Assembly (NCBI GenBank): GCA_003427395.1
Contig: BFEA01000128.1
Coordinates: 1,261,358 to 1,286,663 of the forward strand
Length of the DNA stretch: 25,306 nucleotides
Source of the DNA: Chara braunii
Lineage: Eukaryota > Streptophyta > Charophyceae > Charales > Characeae
Direction of reading: 5' to 3'
A program made the translations under genes and the position numbers. Below, piece after piece: positions 10,601 to 20,283 of the stretch; position 1 is the first letter of the stretch; the number at the start of each line of letters is the position of its first letter. Under the pieces are notes generated by a model. That model was not told the DNA's origin. It was given only the letters and a program-made list of their open reading frames with translations, and did no database searches.

Positions 10601-10656
<56 letters not shown>

Positions 10657-11275
10657 CAAGGAAAAATAACAACAGCGAGATGACAAATTCATGATTACAT
10701 CATCGCACCGAAACCCAGATAGTCATACCGTATCCAGAGAGCATCATTGCACCAATAAAACACCAATGGGGTTCGTAGCACTGAAAACCAGTATCTATGG
10801 AGAGCATACTCTCCACTCTCAACACAAGAGTCCAGTTCCTTCACACTCACACTGGGTGCTCAGCGCCCAGCCTACCCCTACGCAGCTACTACAGACTACA
10901 AAAGGACACTGCAACTTCTGACACCAGCGGCAACCCGAAGTACTTAAAGATGTCACCCATGCAGACCACCACCAACTACAGGTATGTGTCCTCACATCAT
11001 CATTATCCTCACCATCATCATCATCCTCCCATCATCATCATTATTGCAGAACCAATGTCGATTTCTTATCTGGCGCTCTATGCCCAGACTACAGGCGACA
11101 GATCCTATCAAGCCTGCTCTACAGTCGACTGATAAGAACAACAGCCCCTCTGAAGTACGAGCAGGTCGCGGCCAGTGCCGCACGCTTGCAAACCAGGTAT
11201 GTCTTCTCCTATCACTCACGACCTCGGTCCTTTACTCACATATGTCACATGCACTCAAGAACCACAGTGCACCTA

Positions 11276-11359
<84 letters not shown>
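11276..11359. repeat. (AAT)n microsatellite closing a repeat unit
   Basis: Pure AAT for about 80 bases, directly after GTGCACCTAG. The equivalent junction at 10591-10601 reads GTGCAAC then TAATAAT. Confidence 0.95.
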
Positions 11360-11360
<1 letters not shown>

Positions 11361-11756
11361 TGTAGGAAAGATAAGAAACAACAAACTTCAACAATCAAAC
11401 AGCATCAGTTATATAAGGTTAGATAGTCGTGACCTCGAACCAACAACAGGGTTGCATAACGAATCCCACCATATATGAGCTTAACAAAAACTCATAGTCG
11501 ACAGTGCTGGAATAGTCTCAACATCATCAACGAGGAACCAATGTTGGTATCCTATCTGGCACTCGGCGCCCAGACTACATGTGGCAGATCCTATCTAGCC
11601 TATACTACGAAGCTGAAAGATGACATCAACAACATTCCCGAAGTACGAGCATACAGCAACCAATGTCGCATGCTCCCACCATCAGGTATGTCTCTTGCTT
11701 CCCTCACAGCCTCGTTCCCCAACCCACAGTCTGATTCGCCCGCAAATGTTCGTAGA

Positions 11757-11761
11757 TGATG

Positions 11762-11815
<54 letters not shown>

Positions 11816-11880
11816 TAATAATAATAATAATAATAATAACAGTAATGATAATAATCCTAATAATAATAATAATAGTAAGA
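11757..11880. repeat. (AAT)n microsatellite, interrupted
   Basis: Begins GATGATGATAATAAT and contains single interruptions (ATATAAT, ACAGTAATG, CCTAAT), so it is older than the neighbouring pure tracts. Confidence 0.95.
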
Positions 11881-12256
11881 CGATGAGCAATAGCGAACTT
11901 TAGCAATCAAACAACATCACGTACACAAGACCAGATAGTCGGGACCTCGAACCGAAAGCAGAATTACGATGCAAGTCTCACCAAAAGTTCACCATTGACG
12001 ATGATGGTATAGTCTCATCATCATCAAATGCAGAACCTATGTCGAATTCCTATCTGTCGCTCAGCGCCGAAACTTCTAATAGCGGATCCTACCTAGCCTA
12101 CACCTACAATGCCGAGTGATAACGACAACAACTCTTCAGAGTGCGAGTAGATAGCGGCCAACCTTACGATGCCACCGGCGATGGCACCACACATCCTGCA
12201 TTCCTTTATCTTTCACTTACGGTAGGTACGCAAGGCAGGCAAGAACAAACTGTTTT

Positions 12257-12269
12257 AATGATAATAAAA

Positions 12270-12300
<31 letters not shown>

Positions 12301-12334
12301 TAATAACAATAATATCACCAATAATAACAATAAC

Positions 12335-12371
<37 letters not shown>

Positions 12372-12418
12372 GTAATGACATCACCAAGAAGAACAAAACA
12401 GAAATAATAATAATAGTA

Positions 12419-12473
<55 letters not shown>

Positions 12474-12475
12474 AT
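12257..12475. repeat. (AAT)n/(AAAT)n microsatellite, longest tract
   Basis: About 220 bases of AAT with AAAT at the left and several interruptions (CACCAATAATAAC, GACATCACC). The second half from 12421 is pure. Confidence 0.95.
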
Positions 12476-12842
12476 GCTACTTATTGTTTTAGTCATATAT
12501 TTGTCCGAAATCGTTGGGAGATCGACAGTCCCGATGCGAACCTTCTGTTTCTTTCTCTTATATACACGCACCACGCATGCTCTTACGTACGCACTTATGT
12601 GCATACATGCCCATGCACACACAAGTAGTAGTGCATACTTCCGTGTTCTAGCGACAAATTTACTTGATTTCGCTCGTCCTACTGCTGGAAGTAGCATGCA
12701 TTCCGCCGCGCGATCAACGCACACTTATACATATTCATACAGTAGTATATATCTCCATGTTATAGTGGTAGATTCATACGAAGTGCCAAAGAGTAGACCC
12801 CCGGGATGGGAGACTTACCTGATCCTCTCTCTCACTCCGCAG

Positions 12843-12932
12843 CCCCATTCGTCAAGGAGCTTCAACACCGTGCGTCCACAGCCCAGGCACGATGGCCATA
12901 ACGTGTATTCCAAGAAGTCGGGCGGGTTGTAG
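12843..12932 (+). CDS. Possible small terminal coding exon (uncertain)
   Basis: A 90-base segment is preceded by a good acceptor (CTCTCTCTCACTCCGCAG ending at 12842) and followed immediately by GTAAGT at 12933. In the frame starting at 12843 it is open for 29 codons beginning PHSSRSFNTVRPQP and ends in TAG at 12930-12932. The third positions are mostly G or C, unlike the flanks. I do not recognise the peptide. A stop flush against a donor site is unusual and could mean either an alternatively retained end or chance. No other exon of a host gene is visible. Confidence 0.2.
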   Translation, partial: PHSSRSFNTVRPQPRHDGHNVYSKKSGGL

Positions 12933-12935
12933 GTA

Positions 12936-13361
12936 AGTCGTGTTTCCTCCCCTTTTCTTTCTTCTCCTTCTTCTCCTTCTTCTTCTTCTTCTTCTTCTTT
13001 TTTTTCTCTGTTGTTGTCTCCTTCCCCTACTCGCCCTCTATCACCTTTCTCCTTTCTCCATGTGCCCTCCTACCTTTTCACTCACTTGCGCCTTCACTCG
13101 TCTTCTTTTGGTTTCATTCAGAGTGCATGCGGTCTAAATCGTGGTCAGGTACAGGTAAATGACGGCGTATTCTCTTCTCCCTTTTCTCGATCCCTTCCTT
13201 CTTCTCTCTTTTCTCCTTCTTCCCGCGCGGTCATCCTTGATTGCTCCTCGCGTACCATCTCATCTGCTCCCCTCGTTACCCCCACTTCTCTTCCTTCTTT
13301 CTACTTCTTATTCTTCTTCTTTTCTCTCTCCTCCTCCCTTTCTCTTCTCTCTCTCACACAC

Positions 13362-13431
<70 letters not shown>
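12936..13431. repeat. Long pyrimidine-rich tract ending in (CT)n
   Basis: Almost 500 bases are dominated by CTT, CTC and finally pure CT on the + strand. The 69-base CT run at 13363-13431 runs into an N gap. Such tracts are hard to assemble and can adopt triplex structures. No coding content is credible. Confidence 0.85.
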
Positions 13432-13714
13432 NNNNNNNNNNNNNNNNNNNNNNNNNNNNNNNNNNNNNNNNNNNNNNNNNNNNNNNNNNNNNNNNNNNNN
13501 NNNNNNNNNNNNNNNNNNNNNNNNNNNNNNNNNNNNNNNNNNNNNNNNNNNNNNNNNNNNNNNNNNNNNNNNNNNNNNNNNNNNNNNNNNNNNNNNNNNN
13601 NNNNNNNNNNNNNNNNNNNNNNNNNNNNNNNNNNNNNNNNNNNNNNNNNNNNNNNNNNNNNNNNNNNNNNNNNNNNNNNNNNNNNNNNNNNNNNNNNNNN
13701 NNNNNNNNNNNNNN
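13432..13714. other. Assembly gap (283 Ns)
   Basis: The run of Ns is flanked by CT repeats on the left and CA repeats on the right. In copy 1 the CT and CA tracts are joined by about 110 bases of unique sequence (62-175), so the gap probably hides the equivalent sequence plus microsatellite. Confidence 1.
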
Positions 13715-13748
<34 letters not shown>

Positions 13749-13751
13749 CAC

Positions 13752-13801
<50 letters not shown>

Positions 13802-16598
13802 TCTATCGATAGGATGAGCAAGAACGGAATGAATCTTCCGCTGAAACGCGGGAATATACACTCCCTACTTTTTAATTCGCTCGTCCCATCGATCCAAGTA
13901 GCGCGCAACGAGGCGCGGGTTGGTGACTTAGCCGTTGGTCAAGGTTGGAGACTTATCGTCTCTCTCTCACTCTCTCTCCTCCTCTCCCACTCTCTCCCCT
14001 CGCTCTCAGGTAGTCCGCAGATACTGAGAAGTTAGATAGGGAGCGTTAAAGAAGAGATGGCGGAATTAGAAGAGGAAGAAGAAGTACTCTCTCTCTCTCA
14101 CACATACTAATCGTATACACACACACGCACACACACACACACACGTGTATAGTAGTGAATAAATCTTTCTTCGTTATTGCGTTAGATTCATTCTCTTTAT
14201 TTAGTTGTTTGCTTATTTATTTATTTATTTATTTATTTGTTTATTTATTTTTCCTTGTTTTGGTTGTTGACAATGTCGGGGTGAGCCGCGAAATCGGAGA
14301 CTCACCTGTTCTCACTTTCGTGCTCCGTCGTCGTCGTCGTCAGCAGTTCGTCGTTAGTTGTCGTCACCATCGTCGTCATCCGTCCGTAGGTGCACCGCAC
14401 TCCCGACGGCAAACCGCTGAGACCACGGCGATCCAAACACTTCACCGGATCATTCAATCGGTAAGAGCGACGGAGGTGTGTACAAATGGCAGGGACGTAA
14501 TCAGCGCGAGCTGATGACTCGCGCTCGCTTGGCATTCCCCTTTCAAGGTCGATAATTACAACGATCTATCTTGTCACGATGAACCCCTTTCCCTTCTCTC
14601 TCTTCTCCTACTCCTTTCTCCTTCTTCTTCCCTACTTCTTCTTCTTCTTCTTCTTCTTTTCTCCTTCTACTCCTTCGTCACTACTACTACTAACATTTTT
14701 ACCACCATCGCTGTCATCGCACATCGTTGTCTACTCCCTTATTCGTGTGCGCTACCACTCTGCGCGACTTTCTCTTCCTGGCTGCGCTCCATCTCCTCCT
14801 ACAGCGCGACCATCTTCATTGCTCCGCACGCTCCATTCTTCTGCGCCCCTCGCCTATATGCCCCGTATGTCGCCTTCGAGGGAATGCACGATCAGGTAAG
14901 CATTTCTCCTCTCCTTCTCCTCCTCCTTCTCCTCCTCCTTCTTCTTCTTCTCTTTGNTTGCGCCCGCTACCTTGCAGCCTCCTCTGCGCGATCTCTTCAA
15001 TGCTTCCCGCGCGCTAACCTTCTGTCGGTTGCTCGTGCACTACCCCGCGCTCGCTCAACCTTTGCGCGCACACTCCCGCACGCTGCCCTCCTCGCGAGCT
15101 TCTTCGCCNGTGCGCTNCTACACACGAGCTGCTCCCTCCGACGAGTGCTCCGCCTGAGTACGCGGATCAGACTCTCGGACGTCGTCTGCGAAATACAACA
15201 AAATTTTGTGAAAGTGAATCTGCTCGTTTATCGAGTGCAGATTCACTAAGGTGAGTATGTGAAGGTTTGCTACGGGATCAGAAATTTAAACGAATAATAA
15301 TAAGAATAAGAATAATAAGAATAATAAGAATCTAATAAAAAAAAAATCAAATCTAACGAATAAATAAACAGACAAAAGAAAATTTTAACTGCTAACTACC
15401 CCGTCGTGCCAACTGTCACAACGGGGTCTAACCTCGGCTAACCCCATTCTCGAGGTCACGGATTCAAGTCCCGGTTTTCTCAGACCGGGTAAACAAAAGT
15501 CGATCTCCCTTTCAAAAGGGAGCTATCTAAGCAGGCGGTAGGTCTTGATCCCCGAATCCCCTGCATATCAAACAGTCCTGAAACCTACTGAGCTAGCTTC
15601 CACTTCGAGTAGAAGGGGAGCTGCTCTGGTATGTATAGAGCAATGTCTCGGCTTGGCCCGACCGACAGTCCGACACCGTCTTTAAGCCTGTGTATGTGCA
15701 TGCTTGCCGGTCCTGTGGGCCTGTCTGTGTGCTCGTTGGCTTGAGTGTGCGTGTGTGTCCCGCAAGGGCACCTAGTTAACCGAAAGGCCTGAAGGCAGGT
15801 ACTTACCGTAGCCGCGTCAGTTGAGGGTCGCAGTGGGAAAGTTATAAGGTAGCGGGGTAAGCCCACACACTTAGAACAACGGGAAACACTCAAGTAGCAG
15901 GTAGTCCGGTACCACACCGAGTAGACCTGCCGAGTACTCGAGGCCGATTAAAAGAAGACGAAGTAGGCATTTCCAGAGGCCCAGTACCATCAGGTAGGCG
16001 GACACCGGTTTCCGGTAGTACGATTCTAGGTCCTGTGTGGATGATATCAGAACCTGCAACGGTCAGGAAGTCACCGCCCAAGGGGCGACTCCCTTTCTAC
16101 CTACGGAAGGCTAAGTTAGATCCTCAACCTCACTCACGGTGCACGAGTAAGGATAGAGGTACTGCTCGAGCAAGCGCCACAATCAGGACGCTGCCTCAAC
16201 CTTGATGATCTTACACTAATGATCGCTCCGGTCGTATGGCTGAGGCGTGTATTAATTTATTCTAACTAATGCACTGACAATTAAGTCTCAGCGTACATCG
16301 TAGATCTACTTGTCATAACATCAACCCTATCGACCTCTCAACCTCTTTGGTCGAAGGATATTACTACAGATCCTAACCTTCACAACGTGCGTTGTAACAA
16401 TGCGCGCGCATACTTAACGAAATTTTCTCACCGATTCTGCCCCCGGCCTCATTTGGCCAAGGAATTCGTTTCGAGTGTCATGCTCAAGCGTGCACACCCT
16501 TTCCATTCCAGACTGGCTTCCTCATGGTAGCCGATGTCGTTACTGTGTCGAATGCAAAGACATGGCAAAATACCCTTGTAAGGGTATTTTGTCCGACA
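13715..16598. repeat. Large direct repeat, copy 2
   Basis: Colinear with 175-3038. It carries a longer CA tract (13715-13800), the same possible splice signals (donor 14461; intron 14896-14977; donor 15251), the identical 431-bp core at 14857-15287, and the terminal palindrome. One local replacement is visible: 16038-16052 (GATGATATCAGAACC) differs from the longer 2459-2508 of copy 1. The copy ends at 16598, where sequence unique to element A begins. Confidence 0.9.
16566..16591. repeat. Palindrome with 12-bp arms, copy 2 end
   Basis: Identical to 3006-3031. In this copy it abuts the left limit of element A; a related palindrome is at the same relative place next to element B (23765-23786). 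Confidence 0.85.
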
Positions 16599-16742
16599 CC
16601 GTATTCGACACTCAAGTGTCGGCTGACACGCGCCTTGAGGGTTAATCTCTCAGCGCTAGACAACCGCCATGCGCGGTTGACGACCACACACCTTCTTCTG
16701 CACCATTATGCAGAGTGGGTGGTACACAGGCCCATACCTGCG

Positions 16743-16838
16743 GTGGTAGTCGTCTCTCGCGGCCCTAGGGGTAAGTCCTCCCCAGGGCCTGGGCAAAAGT
16801 CAAAGGGTTTGACTTTGACGGCTGCCACGGACTACCAC
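16743..16838. other. Predicted branched RNA fold, element A
   Basis: An outer helix GTGGTAGTC (16743-16751) with GACTACCAC (16830-16838) encloses two hairpins. One is GGCCCT.GGGG (16761-16771) with CCCCAGGGCC (16780-16789). The other is GTCAAAG (16799-16805) with CTTTGAC (16813-16819). Element B folds the same way at 23817-23909 with different bases in two of the helices. Confidence 0.55.
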
Positions 16839-16929
16839 GTCCAACCATAAAAATCTCAAAAAAGCAAACAAAGCACACACGAACCCAAGAAGAGGGAATA
16901 GGGCAAAGGTCCCCTGACTTCTAAAAGAA

Positions 16930-17775
16930 CTCGTGACCTTGGAGCAACCTTCCCCTCCATGGGTGGTGCCGGCGGCCTATAGTAATCCCACGCGCTGCGC
17001 CTATGCGCGAGCCCGACCATCCCATAACGTTTAGGCGCTGAGACGGCGAAGCGTCGCGGCAGGATTCTAACCTAAAGCTGCGCGGACGCAGACCAATTCT
17101 GTGCCAACCACCAATGCCAATCGTACATGGCAATCGCGGCTCCGGCCTCGCGATATTGAATGGCTGAAGGAACCCCTCGCGGGGGGTCACCCCTCACGAT
17201 ATTGAACGGTTGAAGGACACGTCGTCCGGCCCTCGCGACATTTTCGCCTTTAAGGTGGGGTGTCGATTCGGCCAAAGTAAATAGGCTCTGTGCGAGGGGA
17301 AACCCCCTTCCCTGCAGAATCTAGGGCTTGGGATGTCCTGGACAAGGACCTTGAATCCCGGTCGATGACCAACGTCCGACTATAAAAGCCCCAAGATGCA
17401 AATAGGCAGAAGGGAGGCTGTTCCCTGCGCCTCTCAACCTCAACCCTTAAACGGGTTTTAACATGGCCTTTCGGGCCTCTCGAGCACTCATCCTAGGTAT
17501 ACTCGCGTATACATGCACAAGGGAGAATAGAGATGCGACGATCACTTCTTACAGGCACAGTGGGACTCCTCACAACCATATATATGTATATGGGATCGCA
17601 GGCAGTCCAAATCCAAAATCTGAGTCACAGGACATACCGCAATCACATCAAGAATCAAGCGACAAACACACACTACACGGAGTCAACCCCAACCCTCCTC
17701 TATGTTCATACCCCCTTCGCTTTAACCATGCAAGCCCCAGCCGCCGATCCAACCAACCTCAATTAAATACTCAGT
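16930..17775. other. GC-rich segment present in element A but not in B
   Basis: Elements A and B align on both sides (to about 16860/23930, and from about 17775/24265), but A has about 900 bases between and B about 335. The extra part contains a near-tandem pair, CCTCGCGATATTGAATGGCTGAAGG and CCTCACGATATTGAACGGTTGAAGG written in part (17145 and 17190), plus a plus-strand TATA box. It could be an inserted solo LTR or a lost region in B. Confidence 0.45.
17381..17388 (+). promoter_or_regulatory. Strong TATA box (TATAAAAG), plus strand
   Basis: TATAAAAG followed by CCCC is a typical plant or LTR core promoter. It lies 82 bases before an ATG in good context and about 415 bases before AATAAA at 17797. 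It points opposite to the minus-strand PBS of element A, so it may belong to a nested LTR. Confidence 0.45.
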
Positions 17776-17786
17776 ACCTTTGTTAA
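17463..17786 (+). CDS. Hypothetical 107-codon ORF between TATA box and AATAAA
   Basis: The ATG sits in AACATGGCC, a favourable context. The frame begins MAFRASRALILGILAYTC, a short hydrophobic N-terminus with the look of a signal peptide. The rest is rich in S, N, P and H with no recognisable domain. The stop at 17784-17786 is followed 10 bases later by AATAAA. The layout of TATA box, ORF and poly(A) signal is suggestive, but the same layout describes an LTR (U3 TATA, R poly(A) signal) in which the ORF is accidental. I cannot assign a function. Confidence 0.25.
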   Translation: MAFRASRALILGILAYTCTRENRDATITSYRHSGTPHNHIYVYGIAGSPNPKSESQDIPQSHQESSDKHTLHGVNPNPPLCSYPLRFNHASPSRRSNQPQLNTQYLC

Positions 17787-17796
17787 AAGGTCATTC

Positions 17797-17802
17797 AATA
17801 AA
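17797..17802 (+). terminator. Poly(A) signal AATAAA
   Basis: It occurs in CATTCAATAAAAGTCTGG, a context I associate with plant LTRs. The related spot in element B (24270-24290) reads CATTAAAAGAAGTCTGG, so the signal is degraded there. Confidence 0.4.
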
Positions 17803-17893
17803 AGTCTGGGTGAAACCCTTAACAAACAGTAAGATCACCAGGGCTAAAGCCTTTTAGGTTGAGTATAGAGAATGGATTGAAATCGATTCGTAA

Positions 17894-17932
17894 GCCGACA
17901 AATCGGCAACCAACCTGTTATCCGTGATAACA
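17894..17932 (-). other. Twin leader hairpins, element A
   Basis: GCCGA and TCGGC (17894-17907) form one hairpin and TGTTATC and GATAACA (17916-17932) a second. They lie about 250 nt downstream of the PBS on the minus strand. Elements B and C keep both. Confidence 0.6.
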
Positions 17933-18162
17933 AAAGACGATCCTCAAGGGATCAAGCTGAGTCTAGTCCTGAACTTGAATCAGATACCCCAAAGGACCTG
18001 TAACACAAGACAGACCAAACTCAAACTAATTCTACAAATTCCTGGAGAATAATCCCCATATCACGATCTCACTCAAGGTTATTTGTCGGCTAAGTCCCAG
18101 CCTACCTCTAAACCAGTGCCCAAGCAAAGGTAGACTAATGGCAGACTCTCCCCTATTCAGGG

Positions 18163-18242
18163 TGGGTTGCCAAGATCGCCACCTGTCAAAATATAATCTA
18201 ACTGGGTTGCCAAGATCGCCACCTGTCAAAATATAATCTAAC
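18163..18242 (-). repeat. Perfect 40-bp tandem duplication spanning PBS and LTR edge, element A
   Basis: Positions 18163-18202 and 18203-18242 are identical. Each contains, on the minus strand, the LTR 3' end (...TTTTGACA), a GG spacer and a PBS reading TGGCGATCTTGGCAACCCA. The first eleven bases resemble the tRNA-Arg-type PBS TGGCGACTC.. of plant Tat/Ogre elements. The PBS is therefore present twice, at 18163-18181 and 18203-18221. Confidence 0.75.
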
Positions 18243-18244
18243 TC

Positions 18245-18770
18245 TTCTAAATCCAGAAAATTTCGGCAGCGCTTCCCGTAGGAAAAGTACCTTTTCAGAA
18301 TTTTGTCTAACTCTCTGAATTGGTAAAAATTTGGGCAGCACCCCCTTTGGAATTGGGGATTTCCCAGATTTATATCAAGTCAAATTTGAGCTTGGCCCCC
18401 AACCTTAAGCCCAACTTAGATAAAATTTGACTAACTTCTTAGTTTTGCAGAAATTTTGGCAGCACTCCCCCTATAAAAGTGCTCTCGCAAAATTTGTATA
18501 AAGCTAAGTTTAGGGCTTAAGACTAACTTTGACTTCTCAAGGTTCAATTTTGTCTAACTCTCTGAAGTAGCAAAAATTTGGGCAGCACTCCCCTTAGAAA
18601 ATGAGACTTTTCAAAAAAAATTTAAGTCAGATATACAGAAAAGGCAAGTTGAACTTTGATAAGTCAAAATCTGTTTAACTCCTTGAATCTGTAAACATTT
18701 CGGCAGCGCTTCCCGTAGAGAAAGTTGCTTACCAAAATTTATACAAGTTCAAGTATAACAGCGAGCCTAA
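18245..18770. repeat. 122-bp GGCAGC repeats, element A
   Basis: AAATTTnGGCAGCnCTTCCC recurs with GGCAGC at 18265, 18334, 18458, 18581 and 18702 (spacings 69, 124, 123, 121). Each is preceded by a CTAACTCTCTGAAT-like phrase and followed by CAAAATTTATACAAG or a relative. AAATTT at the start and AAATTT-like sequence at the end, with GCACT facing AGTGC in some units, make each unit a potential long hairpin. Very similar GGCAGC sequences are familiar to me from plant LTR retrotransposons. Confidence 0.75.
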
Positions 18771-19029
18771 AAAAATGCACGAATCGATCTAAGTAAAATA
18801 AAATCAGCTCAAAAAATGCACGAATTGACCTAACTTTTATCGCTCTAGCACGTGGCGAGCCTCTAAAGCAACTACCTGTCAGCCTGAAACCTAGACCAAG
18901 TAGTAATCTCACTCAGCCACATGCAGGCCAAACCACAAGGTAAGTACTTTCATCATCCCCAAGCCAATTTGAGCAAACAATAGTTCATGACCTTTCAGTG
19001 AGTTATTCCCCTCATACCCAACTTACATA

Positions 19030-19990
19030 AGGCATAGGTCAGGGCACCTGAACTTACAGAGCGCGCCCAACTTAGCTAGGCCCAAAGTCAGAATACCTAA
19101 ACTTATAGAGCGTTCTGACTTGGCCAGGTATACATAAACAGAGGGCACAACTACTTCTCTCTTCCTTTGGCGTATGACTAGACCACTCTAGTCGCCTTGA
19201 ACTGTTTAAATAGCCAATTTATATATACATTTATGAACTTAGTCTTCAAAGGGGACATAAAGCTGAGCCGCTCAACTTAGAACATTGCTCAGCCTGCCCA
19301 AGTTTACCTTCAGTTATATCTCTTAGTTATAGTCTCTTCAGTTGTGATAAGCTATAGTCAGGCCACCTAAACTTATAGAGCAGTCTGACTAGCCTGTTCT
19401 TAATAGCATAGTAATACAATATAGTCAGGTTATATCCATTGGGTTCCAATATGTGCGAGGCATTGGGTCAGACTACCTAAACTTATAGAGCGGTCTGACC
19501 CTCTGGCAGGTTCATTTCTCTCTGATCCAATCTGTACGAGGCAGTGGGACAGACTATCTAAACTTATAGAGCGGTCTGCCCCCTGCCAGAATTATTCCCT
19601 TAGAACAAAACAGGAGAAGGGCTGAACCACCTAAACTTATAGAGCGGTCTAGACCTCCTCGTTTAGAACCTAAGAAACTGAGAGAACCCCAAGTAAAACA
19701 AGGCAATCCAAGGTACCTAAACTTATAGAGCGTCTTGGGTCCCTGAAAGTCACTCACAGTCAAACCCTCACAAGTCAGAGCAGTCAGGACACCTAAACTT
19801 ATAGAGCGTCATGACCCTCCATGCAATTCACAGCACCAGGTCTTCCCAAACTTATGGGGACATCCCAGCCTCCAGAGCTTAAGGCTACCTAAACTTATAG
19901 AGCGGCCTGAGGCTTCATGCAAACCAAAAATAAACAAAGCGCTGGGCTTCCCCAAACTTAAGAGGACCTCCCAGCCTTAGCGACCCAACT
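19030..19990. repeat. Array of hairpins with a constant 18-nt loop and variable stems
   Basis: ACCTAAACTTATAGAGCG or a close variant starts at 19046, 19095, 19365, 19475, 19556, 19629, 19715, 19791 and 19887, with two degenerate versions near 19844 and 19949. Flanks are complementary. AAGTCAGAA/TTCTGACTT is at 19085 and 19113. TAGTCAGGC/GTCTGACTA is at 19355 and 19383. GGGTCAGAC/GTCTGACCC is at 19465 and 19493. A 13-pair stem starting GGCAG runs 19540-19587. ATCCAAGG/TCTTGGGT is at 19706 and 19733. GTCAGGA/TCATGAC is at 19783 and 19809. CTTAAGGC/GCCTGAGG is at 19878 and 19905. Stem sequences differ, but pairing is mostly kept through paired changes or G-U pairs. Confidence 0.8.
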
Positions 19991-20214
19991 CAACTGCACG
20001 CAATACTGCCTTCCTCCCCACCTTCCCCTAGATGCAACCCATTTCGTTCGCAATCTGCTTTCAGGCCATCAACAACTGAAACTGAGATTACACATACATT
20101 CTTTTACTTTAATTTGACTTATGTCCTGAAAGTGAAACTCAAAACCAAGTACAGGATCCACACAATACACTCAGTCAAACATAGAGAGACGTACAGGTAG
20201 GGGTTATAGTGGAG

Positions 20215-20220
20215 TTTATA
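20215..20220 (-). promoter_or_regulatory. Possible LTR TATA box, minus strand
   Basis: The minus strand reads CTATAAACTCC. It lies in the presumed LTR, just downstream (in minus orientation) of the conserved stem-loop. Element C has CAATAAACTC in a comparable place. Motif and position only. Confidence 0.25.
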
Positions 20221-20251
20221 GAACGAATCGAAGGGATTACCGCTCAGTTCC

Positions 20252-20283
20252 CTGCCTCCAGGACTCCTCCTGAGTCCCGGCAG
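20252..20283 (-). other. Conserved two-tier stem-loop, element A
   Basis: CTGCC (20252-20256) pairs with GGCAG (20279-20283), enclosing GGACTC-CTCCT-GAGTCC. The counterpart at 9083-9114 keeps the outer stem and changes both sides of the inner stem. Confidence 0.6.

Larger units (their letters stand above)
10207..12256 (+). repeat. Cluster of related repeat units, most ending in (AAT)n
   Basis: Successive units share ordered blocks. One block resembles TATCTGGCGCTC..GCGCCCAGACTAC, followed by GATCCTATCNAGCC (11066, 11550, 12050; weaker at 10400 and 10855). Next comes GAAGTACGAGCA (11152, 11639) and a donor-like CAGGTATGTSTCCT (10522, 10978, 11193, 11686). Then CTCACnnCCTC, CACAnATGnCACA and CAAGAACnACnGTGCA run into AAT repeats. 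Microsatellites close units at 10601-10654, 11276-11359 and 11757-11880. Units are roughly 450-700 bp and quite diverged. They could be nested copies of one SINE-like element or tandem duplications expanded through the AAT tracts. Confidence 0.6.

Noticed and set aside
9387-12724. Long poly-Asn, poly-Ile, poly-Tyr and poly-Leu frames
   Set aside because: These are translations of (AAT)n microsatellites in different frames.
13011-14035. Plus and minus frames of 160-270 codons across the N gap
   Set aside because: They consist of CT/CA repeats (SLSLS, HTHTH, RERER, VCVCV) and unknown residues.
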